Shown here piece by piece: positions 7,033-13,610 of a stretch of 28,794 nucleotides of DNA. The notes under the pieces were generated by a model, which had not been told where the DNA came from, did no database searches, and was given only the letters and a program-made list of their open reading frames with translations. The position numbers and the translations under genes were made by a program. Source of the DNA: a virus; the IMG/VR virus record IMGVR_UViG_3300032898_000133, positions 1 to 28,794 of that record. The stretch is one strand, 5' to 3'. Each line of letters begins with the position of its first letter. Positions within the stretch are counted from its first letter, which is position 1.

Positions 7033-7863
7033 CTAGAGGCCGTGGGATTCCAGCCACTGGGCGAGTTCCTCGTAGCCGTTCTCCACGGCCTGCGCGCCAT
7101 GGCGGATGAGGCCGGCGAGCTCGGCTAGGAGGCCCTCGGGAGCCGGGGAGGGAGCCGGGGGCGCGGGGGCCTTAAGCGGCTGCGGGGCGGTGCAGTCGCC
7201 GCCCTCGGACAGCAGCCGCTCCAGGGTGGCGAAGCTCATCCTGAAGGAGCCGCCCACCCCGTAGGAGGTGCCCCACGAGTTGTCGCAGCCGATCATCTGG
7301 GCTTCGGCGTCAAGGATGCGCGCCTCGTACTCGTGGCCGCCGCGGACGGTCGCGCCCTCGGCGATGGTCACGGTCCCGTCCCCGGCCGGGTCATCGAAGG
7401 ACGTGTACCAGTTGGAGCCGATCATTACCGGGCCGTCCATCAGCGCCTGGAGGGCGGAGTCCAGGTCGGTGTAGTGGCTGAAGCCCGAGATCAGCCCGTC
7501 ATCCTCGGCCGCCTTCGCCACTGAGGGGCCGGTGGAGCCGTTGTCGTTCGGCGGGTAGGGGCCGTCGCCGTCGATTATCTCGGCCTGCGAGTACAGGCGC
7601 AGCGCCGCGGCCTCGTCCAGCATCAGGCCCTTGGGGAGCGCCGCGAACAGGGGGGCAGTCCCGAGGGCGCCGGTCATCGCGTTGCCGGTGCAGCTCCCGA
7701 CATCACCCTGGTTCAGGATCGGTATGCTCCGCGGCCAGGTGACAGAGGCGACCGCCCTGCGGGCTCCTGGGTAGGGGCGGGCAAGCTGCCGGAGCCTCGC
7801 GTCGACATGCCGTCCCAGCCGCTTGCCGGGAACGACGATCTCCTCGATGCGCTGGATGGTCAA
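7033..7863 (-). CDS. Papain-like (C1 family) cysteine peptidase
   Basis: The start codon is TTG 7863, with GGAGG eight bases upstream. The product has 276 residues. Papain-family catalytic elements are in order: the oxyanion Gln52 and nucleophile Cys58 in NQGDVGSCTGNA, His177 in RGGHEYEA, and Asn195 with Trp197 in CDNSWGTSYG. There is no signal peptide or propeptide of the usual size. After the catalytic domain (ending about residue 225) come a Pro/Ala linker and a short acidic helix. It lies 19 bp downstream of the 671-aa tail protein, so it may be a virion-associated peptidase, a processing enzyme for tail proteins, or a host-directed protease. A role in peptidoglycan cross-bridge cleavage is less likely but not excluded. 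Confidence 0.85.
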   Translation of the reverse strand: MTIQRIEEIVVPGKRLGRHVDARLRQLARPYPGARRAVASVTWPRSIPILNQGDVGSCTGNAMTGALGTAPLFAALPKGLMLDEAAALRLYSQAEIIDGDGPYPPNDNGSTGPSVAKAAEDDGLISGFSHYTDLDSALQALMDGPVMIGSNWYTSFDDPAGDGTVTIAEGATVRGGHEYEARILDAEAQMIGCDNSWGTSYGVGGSFRMSFATLERLLSEGGDCTAPQPLKAPAPPAPSPAPEGLLAELAGLIRHGAQAVENGYEELAQWLESHGL

Positions 7864-7882
7864 GGTGGGTACCTCCGGGAGG

Positions 7883-9898
7883 TCAGAAGATCGACAGGAT
7901 CGGGCCGGGGAGCACGGGTATCGCGGGGTTGCTGGTCACGCTGACCCAGATCTGGTAGTCCCCGTAGGCCAGGGAGACGCCGCCGTTCTCAGGGCCGACC
8001 AGGATGGTTGCCCAGTTGTTGCCTGAGCTGTCGGTGGCCCACGTGGCGGGCTGCCACTGGCCGCCCGTAGGCGACGCTGGCGGGAACGACTGGGGGACGA
8101 ACGCCATCTGCACCGTGTCGGACGTCGGGTCGTAGGCGGTTCCCGTCTCGGTGATCGTGTTCACCTGGAGCTGCACCGGCTGGGTCGACAGGGCCGACTG
8201 CGAGAGGCTCACCAGTGACTCCCCCTCGTCGTTCCGTGCCATTCCGAGGGCCCACAGCCACCGGGCGGTGCCAATGGACGCCAGCACGGGGATGTAGGGG
8301 GGCGGGGGTACCGGCTGGGGTGGCGGGGAGCCAAGGGCGCGGCCCTTGCGTCCCTTCCGGCCGGCGACGAGCATCCCGGTGGCGAACGGCTCGGGCGGGC
8401 CGATGACGGGGATCGGGACGCTGCCCCGTGCGCTGCCCCGGCGCCCGGGCCGGCCCCGGACCAGCAGGCCCCACGCGGGCGGGACCTCCTGCGGGCGCAC
8501 GAACGGCGCCGGGCTGCCCGCGGAGAGGCCCTTCCGGGCGTGCCTTCCCCGGACAGCGGCACCGGACGCGGGCAGCACCGGGGCGGGCCGGACGAGCGGC
8601 GGGGGGCTTCCCAGGCTCCGGCCCCTGGGCGCCGTGCGGCCCCTGACCGCGGTACCGCCGCCTGCGATGCCGACCGGGAGAACTTCCAGGTCGGTCCAGT
8701 AGTTCTGGTACAGGCCGGAGACGTACAGCTGGGGGAAGGTGTCCGTGTTGCCGGGCGTCTGCCCGAACACGCACTGGGCGCCCTCCTGGGTGCCCGTCGA
8801 GTACGGCGGGGTCGCCCCGGGCAGCGACCCGGAGTAGTCCCAGCCAGGGGAGGCGGACGCCTGAGGTGGCGCGTACAGCGGCCCCCATGTGATCCCGGCT
8901 GACCCGTAGCCGGTGCCCCAGTAGGAGGTGCTGGCGTCCTTCGCTGAGTCGGCGCCGGAGGTGACGAACACCCCGGCCCGGTAGTCGCCGGGGGGCAGCG
9001 TCCCCGTCAGGGTGCACGACACCCACCCGGACCCCGCCGTCGCAGTACCCCCCGACGGCGTGAGCCAGGCGGGCGAGTTGTTCCGCATGACGGGCTGGCC
9101 AGTGGCGACCGACCATACTGTGTAAGTGGTCGCGAGGGCCGCGGCTCCCGCCGGGGAGTAGTACCAGCCGCGGACCGCCTGGCATGGCTGCGAGAGCCGG
9201 ATGTTGGTGCAGACGTCGTAGGCGACGCCGCTCGTGTCCTGCACCGTGGCGGCGTTGGTGTCGATCTTATTCGGGTACAGCCGGTAGGTGCCTGAGTAGG
9301 AGGCCGGCGTCTGGTCGCTGACGATGACGTCGACCCAGAAGTTGCTGCTGTTCGACCCGCGGTTCGGCATGTTCGTCGTCGGGTCGGTGCCGGTGGTGGC
9401 GAACATGCCCTGGGAGCCACCGGAGTAGATGCCGTTGTTCGTGCCGCCGCCGGTGGAGTCACTGAACGCCGTCAGCGGCCCGTTGACGATCCCAGCCGAG
9501 TAGGGCTGCCCCGAGCCGAACTGGTTGTTGGTGATCGGAAAGCCGGCGACAACATTCCAGCCGGTCGCGGCAAGGTACTCGGTGCCGATCGCGACCGGGA
9601 TCGGGGTGGCCAGGGTGACGACGTTAAAGGCGCCGGCCGTCAGCGTGCCCGACGTCACCACCGACCCGGGCACCACCGTGCCGGCCGTGGCACCAGTCAT
9701 GTTCCACAAACAGAACTTCTGTGCCCCGGTGTCCCCGCCCGGGGGCACCCACCAGCGGTAGCCGGTGAAGAACATGCCGCCCTGCGCCACCGCGAACTTG
9801 ATGCCGCAGGTGAACGGCCCCGTCCCGGCACCGACAAGGCTCGACGGGCCGTTCCCGGGACGGCCGCCCGCCCCGTCCATCAGGCTGTAGGTGGTCAC
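7883..9898 (-). CDS. Tail/appendage protein with two DUF4082-like modules and RGR repeats
   Basis: GTG 9898 begins a 671-residue protein; the ribosome binding site is weak (GGAAGGCGGGG, somewhat distant). Residues about 20-195 and 203-405 look like two copies of a beta-sandwich resembling DUF4082 (compare GYRWWVPPGG with RGWYYSPAG, and both copies have TxYTVW or QKFCLW strands). Residues about 417-533 carry four Arg/Gly/Pro-rich repeats (separate entry). The last 135 residues form another beta-rich domain that resembles C-terminal domains of phage tail proteins. Such multi-domain proteins are usually distal tail or fibre components that bind the cell surface. The gene lies at the distal end of the late operon, after the HNH gene. 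The domain assignment is from pattern memory, not a search. Confidence 0.72.
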   Translation of the reverse strand: MTTYSLMDGAGGRPGNGPSSLVGAGTGPFTCGIKFAVAQGGMFFTGYRWWVPPGGDTGAQKFCLWNMTGATAGTVVPGSVVTSGTLTAGAFNVVTLATPIPVAIGTEYLAATGWNVVAGFPITNNQFGSGQPYSAGIVNGPLTAFSDSTGGGTNNGIYSGGSQGMFATTGTDPTTNMPNRGSNSSNFWVDVIVSDQTPASYSGTYRLYPNKIDTNAATVQDTSGVAYDVCTNIRLSQPCQAVRGWYYSPAGAAALATTYTVWSVATGQPVMRNNSPAWLTPSGGTATAGSGWVSCTLTGTLPPGDYRAGVFVTSGADSAKDASTSYWGTGYGSAGITWGPLYAPPQASASPGWDYSGSLPGATPPYSTGTQEGAQCVFGQTPGNTDTFPQLYVSGLYQNYWTDLEVLPVGIAGGGTAVRGRTAPRGRSLGSPPPLVRPAPVLPASGAAVRGRHARKGLSAGSPAPFVRPQEVPPAWGLLVRGRPGRRGSARGSVPIPVIGPPEPFATGMLVAGRKGRKGRALGSPPPQPVPPPPYIPVLASIGTARWLWALGMARNDEGESLVSLSQSALSTQPVQLQVNTITETGTAYDPTSDTVQMAFVPQSFPPASPTGGQWQPATWATDSSGNNWATILVGPENGGVSLAYGDYQIWVSVTSNPAIPVLPGPILSIF
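8300..8650 (-). repeat. Four tandem ~30-aa Arg/Gly/Pro repeats inside the 671-aa tail protein
   Basis: Within the tail protein, four units of about 28-31 residues follow the pattern VRGR-x2-R-x-G-x3-GSP-x-P-x-VRP followed by a short Pro/Ala spacer. Examples of unit starts are AVRGRTAPRGRSLGSPPP, AVRGRHARKGLSAGSPAP, LVRGRPGRRGSARGS and LVAGRKGRKGRALGSPPP. The units are strongly basic. Similarity is clear in protein but degenerate in DNA, so the duplication is not recent. Confidence 0.8.
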
Positions 9899-9959
9899 CG
9901 GCTACGGCCCCGCCTTCCGGGTGAGCACGGGGAAACGGGGGGCTGACGGAGGGCGGGGG

Positions 9960-10460
9960 TTACTCGACGAACCAGACCTGGATGCGGGCCGAAAGGCCAG
10001 ACCCGGCCGATACCGGGGTCGAGACGTAGAAGCACGACAGGGATGACGCGGCCAGCGGGATCTCCGTGCCAGCGTTCTCATAGGCATCCTCACCCCACGC
10101 GCCCGCAGACTCGGCCAGGTCCTGTCCCCACAGCTCCGTCGATTGCGTCAGGCCGGTCAGTGCCGTGGAGCCGCTCTTGAAGACGGTGTTCGCCGCCAGC
10201 GTGGTACCAGACTGCTGGCGAGGCGTCACCGCAGCACCGCCCCCGACGGAACCGGTCACGGTGTTCAGGGTGATGTAGGCGCTGTTGTTCGTGGACGGCG
10301 ACGCGGCCTGGCTGGAGGTCGCCACGACGGCGACCTTGATCCGGGCGATCACCAGGTCGTTCGTGCTTGTTGGCGCGATGTAGAGCGCCGGGAGCGGGGT
10401 CGTCCCCGAAAGTGCGACGAGTCCCGAGCTTGCGTAGTAGGTGCGGTTCAGCACTGTCAT
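9960..10460 (-). CDS. 166-aa beta-rich structural protein
   Basis: ATG 10460 follows an excellent ribosome binding site, AAAGGAG, seven bases upstream. The product has 166 residues, rich in Ser, Thr, Ala and Gly, with alternating hydrophobic strands (ARIKVAVVAT, SAYITLNTVT, ARIQVWFVE at the C-terminus). It resembles small appendage or tail proteins of actinophages, but I do not recognise a named family. The strong ribosome binding site and its place after a hairpin terminator suggest its own promoter, though none is clear. It sits between the HNH gene and the large tail protein. Confidence 0.65.
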   Translation of the reverse strand: MTVLNRTYYASSGLVALSGTTPLPALYIAPTSTNDLVIARIKVAVVATSSQAASPSTNNSAYITLNTVTGSVGGGAAVTPRQQSGTTLAANTVFKSGSTALTGLTQSTELWGQDLAESAGAWGEDAYENAGTEIPLAASSLSCFYVSTPVSAGSGLSARIQVWFVE

Positions 10461-10531
10461 GGCGGTCTCCTTTTGGGGGGGTTCGAGTTTCAGGGCAGAC
10501 CGCAAGGGCGCGATCGGGCGAAAGCGAACAA

Positions 10532-10556
10532 GGCCCTAGTCCGGTTGACTAGGGCC
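10532..10556 (-). terminator. Hairpin terminator after the HNH gene
   Basis: A perfect 10-bp stem, GGCCCTAGTC / GACTAGGGCC with loop CGGTT, lies about 40 bp downstream of the HNH endonuclease stop. On the minus strand the stem is followed by TTGTTCGCTTTCG, a modest T-rich tail. It probably ends the HNH transcript before the 166-aa protein gene. Confidence 0.6.
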
Positions 10557-10595
10557 CTTGCCGGCGTCGGATTCCCGGGGCGGTGGCGAGGTCCG

Positions 10596-11729
10596 CTAAG
10601 CGTTCGCGGCGAGGAGGCGCGTCGGCATTACCTCAGGCCGGAAAAAGTGGAAGCTTGCCAGCCGGACGATCCACGCCAGGAACTCGTCATACGGCATGTC
10701 GCTCTTGGAGTAGTTGCAGGTCTTGCAGCACGGGACGACGTTGCCCGGCTCGTAGCCCCGCGTGTTGTCCACGCGGTCAATCCCGTTGTAGACGAAGTCT
10801 CCGCTGTTCGGGCGCCCCCTGCGGATCGTGGCAGGCGCGACGCCGCAGTAATGGCAGTCGAGCGAGGTCAGCCGCCTGACGTCATCGTCGGTCAAGTTCC
10901 AGGAAAGGCCGCGCGATTCGGCGCCCGCCTGGTAGTTGCGCAAGACCGCCTTGAAGGCCGCCTCGCCCATGGCGTATCCCTTGTAGGGGCCGAACCTTGC
11001 GCAGCCGCAACTGCTGGCGCTTCCGTCGACAAGGTTCTTCCGGGGGGCCACTATCTCATTCCCGCAGTCGCACCTGCACAGCCAGCAACCTACGCGGCCT
11101 TCATTTGAGGGCTTGCTCCCAACCCACCGGATCGCGGTGAGCTTGCCGAAGCGCCGTCCGGCGTAGTCGGTGTACTTGATGCACTCCCTGCACGACTGGA
11201 CGCTCGGCGCCCGGAGCAGCACTACTAGCGAACGGGTGTACTCAGTGCCGCAGTCACAGAGCATGCGCGCCGCGCGGACGGCCGGCTTGCTCGGGCACTG
11301 GGTCACGACTTCCGGGTCAATGACGACGCTCTTGCCGATCCGCTGGCCCTCTTCGATGAACAGCCTGCGCAGCGACGGCTTAGGCCCTTCCGGCGCACGC
11401 TGGTGGCCCGCTACGAACCTCATCGGGGCGCCCTTGACGTAGCCACGCGCACGGCTGGTCATCGCCGCGATCGGCGCGGGCTGCCCGCACCCGCACTCGC
11501 ACAGCTTCACTCCTGCCGGCGCCTCGGCGAGATGGCGACCCTGGGCAAGCTGAGCAGCGTTGAGCTTGGCGAAGTGTCCCCGCACGAACCTCAGCGGCTG
11601 GCCTTTGGCCTGACCGCGAGCCGAGTTAGCGCTCTTCGCGATCGGTGCCGGCTGCCCGCATCCGCACTCGCAGAGCTTGATCTCGACCGGTGATCCCGCG
11701 TCAGCAGCGGCAGACGTACCCTGTTCCAT
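10596..11729 (-). CDS. HNH homing-type endonuclease with duplicated Cys-rich DNA-binding modules
   Basis: ATG 11729 follows AGGAG at good spacing. The product has 377 residues. Two copies of a 35-residue module (KLCECGCGQPAPIA ... ARGxxKGxPxRFVxGH) occupy residues 18-52 and 75-109. A CDCGTEYTR ... QSCREC region (157-183) follows, then a domain of the type GRRFGKLTAIRWVG ... CRCDCGNEIV ... LVDGSASSCGC (191-243) often found in phage homing endonucleases. The C-terminal nuclease (about 290-345) has CHYCG, YNGIDRVDN and NVVPCCKTCNYSK, a Cys-coordinated HNH variant in which ID stands near the usual first His. The enzyme likely cuts DNA at a specific site and copies its gene into that site. It is free-standing, not in an intron, and sits at the junction between the late genes and the opposite-strand small-gene cassette. 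Confidence 0.88.
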   Translation of the reverse strand: MEQGTSAAADAGSPVEIKLCECGCGQPAPIAKSANSARGQAKGQPLRFVRGHFAKLNAAQLAQGRHLAEAPAGVKLCECGCGQPAPIAAMTSRARGYVKGAPMRFVAGHQRAPEGPKPSLRRLFIEEGQRIGKSVVIDPEVVTQCPSKPAVRAARMLCDCGTEYTRSLVVLLRAPSVQSCRECIKYTDYAGRRFGKLTAIRWVGSKPSNEGRVGCWLCRCDCGNEIVAPRKNLVDGSASSCGCARFGPYKGYAMGEAAFKAVLRNYQAGAESRGLSWNLTDDDVRRLTSLDCHYCGVAPATIRRGRPNSGDFVYNGIDRVDNTRGYEPGNVVPCCKTCNYSKSDMPYDEFLAWIVRLASFHFFRPEVMPTRLLAANA

Positions 11730-11864
11730 GTCGACTCCTGCTAGTCGGCCAAGCCCCGGGCCGGATCAAGAGTGTTGCTGCACTCCCGGTCGCGGGGACT
11801 TTTTGGAACATTCTACCGAACGCCGTGCTCCTTCGTGGCGTGGATGGATGGCCGGGAGGCGGCC

Positions 11865-11876
11865 TACGCTTGCGGG
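11865..11876 (+). promoter_or_regulatory. -10 element for a probable leaderless transcript
   Basis: TACGCT (TANNNT) at 11865-11870 ends six bases before ATG 11877, so transcription would begin at or next to the start codon. No ribosome binding site lies at proper distance; the only purine run, GGGAGG, ends 17 bases upstream. The same layout occurs at 12084. No clear -35 box is seen. Confidence 0.55.
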
Positions 11877-12086
11877 ATGAGCGAGAAGGGCTTCAGCCGC
11901 CCGCAGATTCAGGACGCCATCACTGCGTGGCGGGACGGGGCGACTTACAATGCGCTCCACCCTCTGCGGGACTGCGAGCCGCCGTCGTGGCTATGGGACC
12001 CCGATGCGGTCAAGGACCTGGCACGGGTGATCGCCCACTCGCTGAACGGGGAGCAGCCGCCGGCGGTCCCGCTGCCGTGGTCTTAG
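11877..12086 (+). CDS. 69-aa protein of unknown function (plus-strand cassette gene 1)
   Basis: ATG 11877 gives a 69-residue acidic soluble protein, beginning MSEKGFSRPQIQDAI and ending LPWS. It has a helical start, a WRDGATYNALHPLRD segment and a second helix (DPDAVKDLARVIAHSL). No family is recognised. An in-frame upstream ATG exists but reads through the promoter-like region. The gene is transcribed away from the HNH gene and opposite to the late operon, as expected for early or lysogeny-expressed genes. Confidence 0.6.
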   Translation: MSEKGFSRPQIQDAITAWRDGATYNALHPLRDCEPPSWLWDPDAVKDLARVIAHSLNGEQPPAVPLPWS

Positions 12087-12095
12087 GCTTTCGGG
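12084..12095 (+). promoter_or_regulatory. -10 element overlapping the previous stop codon; leaderless start
   Basis: TAGGCT at 12084-12089 is a TANNNT hexamer whose first three bases are the stop codon of the preceding gene. It ends six bases before ATG 12096. The stretch TAGGCTTTCGGGATGA closely matches TACGCTTGCGGGATGA at 11865, which supports a shared promoter type. Confidence 0.55.
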
Positions 12096-12272
12096 ATGAA
12101 CTTCACCCGCCGCTCGGGCCCGCTCGACACGTTCTTGCGCCTGCTGTCGGCCATTGCCCTGGCGTGGGCCAGCGTCGCGACCCTGTGCGGGGACAGCACC
12201 GCCGGAGGCTGGCTGTTCCTGGCCTCGGCCGCACTGTTCGCATGGCCTACCTGGCGATGGATCCGGCGCTAG
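12096..12272 (+). CDS. 58-aa two-TM membrane protein (cassette gene 2)
   Basis: This short gene reads MNFTRRSGPLDTFLRLL, then two hydrophobic stretches at about residues 14-31 (LRLLSAIALAWASVATL) and 38-52 (GGWLFLASAALFAW), and ends in a basic WRWIRR tail. Two helices separated by a short polar turn with charged ends suggest a hairpin membrane protein. There is no ribosome binding site, and a -10 hexamer sits immediately upstream, fitting leaderless expression. Its TAG stop forms part of the GCTAGC element preceding the next gene. Such hairpin proteins in phages can be holins, antiholins or exclusion proteins; sequence alone does not decide. Confidence 0.55.
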   Translation: MNFTRRSGPLDTFLRLLSAIALAWASVATLCGDSTAGGWLFLASAALFAWPTWRWIRR

Positions 12273-12290
12273 CGGAGGATGAGGGCATGG
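12268..12290 (+). repeat. Initiation element repeat, copy 1
   Basis: GCTAGC followed directly by GGAGGATGAGGGCATGG, where the last ATG is the start of the gene at 12287. A near-identical copy (one extra G) is at 12492, and a diverged third (GAGAGGATGAGGGGCATGG) precedes the gene at 12834. The element holds a strong GGAGG ribosome binding site. Confidence 0.75.
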
Positions 12291-12487
12291 CACTGGCCGA
12301 GCCCGAGATCGAACGCGACCCGCGCTGGGAGTGGTGCCTGGTGCAGGGCGCGGGAGTGCCGGACATGTGGATCAAGGCGCGCTGCAAGCACACCGAGGTC
12401 ATCCCGGTCGAGTCTGTCACCGGTGAGACCGTCGCGCAGCTGTGCCTGACGTGCGACACCCAGTTCCCAGCGCCGGATGGCAACTGA
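12287..12487 (+). CDS. 66-aa Cys/His-containing protein (cassette gene 3)
   Basis: ATG 12287 follows GGAGG at suitable distance within the repeated initiation element. The protein has 66 residues. A Trp-rich start (DPRWEWCLVQG) is followed by CKH and, about 20 residues later, CLTC, giving a C-x-H ... C-x2-C arrangement that could bind zinc. Small zinc-ribbon proteins of this size are common in actinophage early regions and often have regulatory roles, but no family is assigned. Confidence 0.6.
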   Translation: MALAEPEIERDPRWEWCLVQGAGVPDMWIKARCKHTEVIPVESVTGETVAQLCLTCDTQFPAPDGN

Positions 12488-12491
12488 AAAC

Positions 12492-12515
12492 GCTAGCGGG
12501 AGGATGAGGGCATGG
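12492..12515 (+). repeat. Initiation element repeat, copy 2
   Basis: GCTAGCG followed by GGAGGATGAGGGCATGG, matching the copy at 12268 except for one added G. The terminal ATG is the start of the gene at 12512. The downstream coding sequences are unrelated, so what is repeated is the start signal, not the gene. Confidence 0.75.
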
Positions 12516-12841
12516 GGCACGAAGAGGGAGACGACGCGCCGCTCACGCTTGCCGGCCAGGCGGCGCTCATCATCGGGCGGCATCGCATGAGGAAGTTCAG
12601 CGCGGCCATGGACCAGCTGGAGACTGATCCGGGCATCTCGCGCGAGGATCTGCCCGCGATCACTCAGGGCATCCTGCAACTGTCCTCGATCACGGGAGGG
12701 TCCAGCGTCGATCGTGGCAGGCTGACCGAGGACGGCCCGCTGATTCCCGTGCCGGGCATGACGCCAGGGGCCATCGGGGACCTGCCCGACACCGGCCCCG
12801 GCAAGTACTGGCCGGCGGGAGAGGATGAGGGGCATGGCTGA
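12512..12841 (+). CDS. 109-aa protein of unknown function (cassette gene 4)
   Basis: ATG 12512 follows the second initiation element. The product has 109 residues and is acidic overall. A helical N-terminal half (AGQAALIIGRHRMRKFSAAM ... ISREDLPAITQGI) is followed by a Gly/Pro-rich tail. No family is recognised. Its 3' end contains the GAGAGGATGAGGGGC that serves as ribosome binding site for the next gene, which it overlaps by eight bases. Confidence 0.6.
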   Translation: MGHEEGDDAPLTLAGQAALIIGRHRMRKFSAAMDQLETDPGISREDLPAITQGILQLSSITGGSSVDRGRLTEDGPLIPVPGMTPGAIGDLPDTGPGKYWPAGEDEGHG

Positions 12842-13016
12842 GTGGCCCGGTGACCCGCGCTGCAACTTCTGCAGGCACCTGGCGTCCTCGCACCGGGCCG
12901 AGGTCGCGGCGGACCTGTCGGTGCCCTGCGCGGCCTGCCCCGGCGGACGCTGCCCGCCAGCCGCGACGAGCGCTAGCCTTCCCGGATCTCCAGTGACCCG
13001 TCAGCCTGCTCGGTGA
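12834..13016 (+). CDS. 60-aa putative zinc-finger protein (cassette gene 5)
   Basis: ATG 12834 follows GAGAGGATGAGGGGC and overlaps the previous stop. The 60 residues include CNFCRHLASSH and, 21 residues after the second Cys, CAACPGGRC, a paired C-x2-C layout consistent with a zinc ribbon. The last 17 residues read across the 3' end of the convergent minus-strand gene (44-bp tail-to-tail overlap) and are low in complexity. The reading frame is plausible because of the conserved start signal and the Cys pairs; the C-terminal end is less certain. Confidence 0.5.
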   Translation: MAEWPGDPRCNFCRHLASSHRAEVAADLSVPCAACPGGRCPPAATSASLPGSPVTRQPAR

Positions 13017-13194
13017 ACACCCAGGGCGGTGAGGCGAGCCGTGCTGGCCCCGTACCGTCAGGGGACAGGAGCACGACAACCTTGCGTCCGGTTGGCTCAA
13101 GGTCCGGGCCAAGCTCCTCGAGCGGCCCACAGTAGTCGCCGGGCTTCCGGAGTTCCTCGGGAGAGGCCACACGGCGGGCGATCGCGACCCTCAT
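12973..13194 (-). CDS. 73-aa protein of unknown function, end of lysis-region operon
   Basis: ATG 13194 overlaps the stop of the upstream gene (ATGA). The 73 residues begin MRVAIARRVASPEEL and end in VFTEQADGSLEIREG. The final motif (SPPWVF ... DGSLEIR) resembles small proteins I associate with actinophage genomes, but no function is known to me. It is the last gene of the overlapping minus-strand cassette from 17813 and converges on the plus-strand cassette, overlapping it by 44 bases. No terminator hairpin is visible at the junction. Confidence 0.65.
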   Translation of the reverse strand: MRVAIARRVASPEELRKPGDYCGPLEELGPDLEPTGRKVVVLLSPDGTGPARLASPPWVFTEQADGSLEIREG

Positions 13195-13610
13195 CCGGCA
13201 TCCCAGTCAGGCGTTGCGTCGCCTCCGCCGGCGAAGACGCGCCCCGCGCGGCCGGCACCATGCCGGATCCCGAGCGGGTTACGCGGCTTGTCCCCGAACC
13301 TGGAATTAGCCTCCGCAGTTCGCTGAATCTGGAAGTCGACACGCAAGCCCGAGCGGTCGCTGAGGTACACGCCGATCGCCAGGCAGAGCAGTTCCCACCG
13401 TTCCCTGGTCGGGCACGCGGCGGCGAACTCGCTGTCGTCGAGCATGAGCCTGACGTCGACGTCGCGGTACTTCTCGGCCCCGCCGATGCCCGCGGTGCCC
13501 ACAAGGTAAGGGTGCTCGCCGCCGAATGCCCTGCTGACCACCTGGCATGCCTGGTCAAGGTGGTACAGCTCTGTCGTGGTCAGCAGGTCCGTGCGGGGCC
13601 TGGTGGTCAT
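13191..13610 (-). CDS. Small nucleotidyltransferase-fold protein
   Basis: ATG 13610 overlaps the upstream stop (ATGA). The 139 residues contain a minimal polymerase-beta-type signature: YLVGTAGIGG then KYRDVDVRLML, giving Gly38-Thr39 and Asp50/Asp52, and a third acid at Asp92 in LRVDFQIQ. The Ser of the usual GS motif is Thr here. The C-terminal tail, Gly/Arg-rich (GDKPRNPLGIRHGAG), resembles the substrate-proximal loop of small nucleotidyltransferases. Possible roles are nucleotide transfer to RNA, protein or a small molecule. It lies downstream of a C39-like peptidase in the lysis cassette. It is the third member of this superfamily in the window and not closely similar to the other two. 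Confidence 0.65.
   Translation of the reverse strand: MTTRPRTDLLTTTELYHLDQACQVVSRAFGGEHPYLVGTAGIGGAEKYRDVDVRLMLDDSEFAAACPTRERWELLCLAIGVYLSDRSGLRVDFQIQRTAEANSRFGDKPRNPLGIRHGAGRAGRVFAGGGDATPDWDAG

Noticed and set aside
7864-7882. Palindrome ACCTCC-C-GGAGGT before the papain-like gene as a regulatory hairpin
   Set aside because: A one-base centre leaves only a very short stem after allowing a loop; too weak to call.
9899-9959. GCCCCGCC / GGCGGGG pair between two minus-strand genes as a terminator
   Set aside because: The loop would be over 30 bases in a region where G/C runs are frequent by chance.
10143-11108. 321-aa plus-strand frame
   Set aside because: Runs antisense through the 166-aa gene, a terminator hairpin and half of the HNH gene; no motif.
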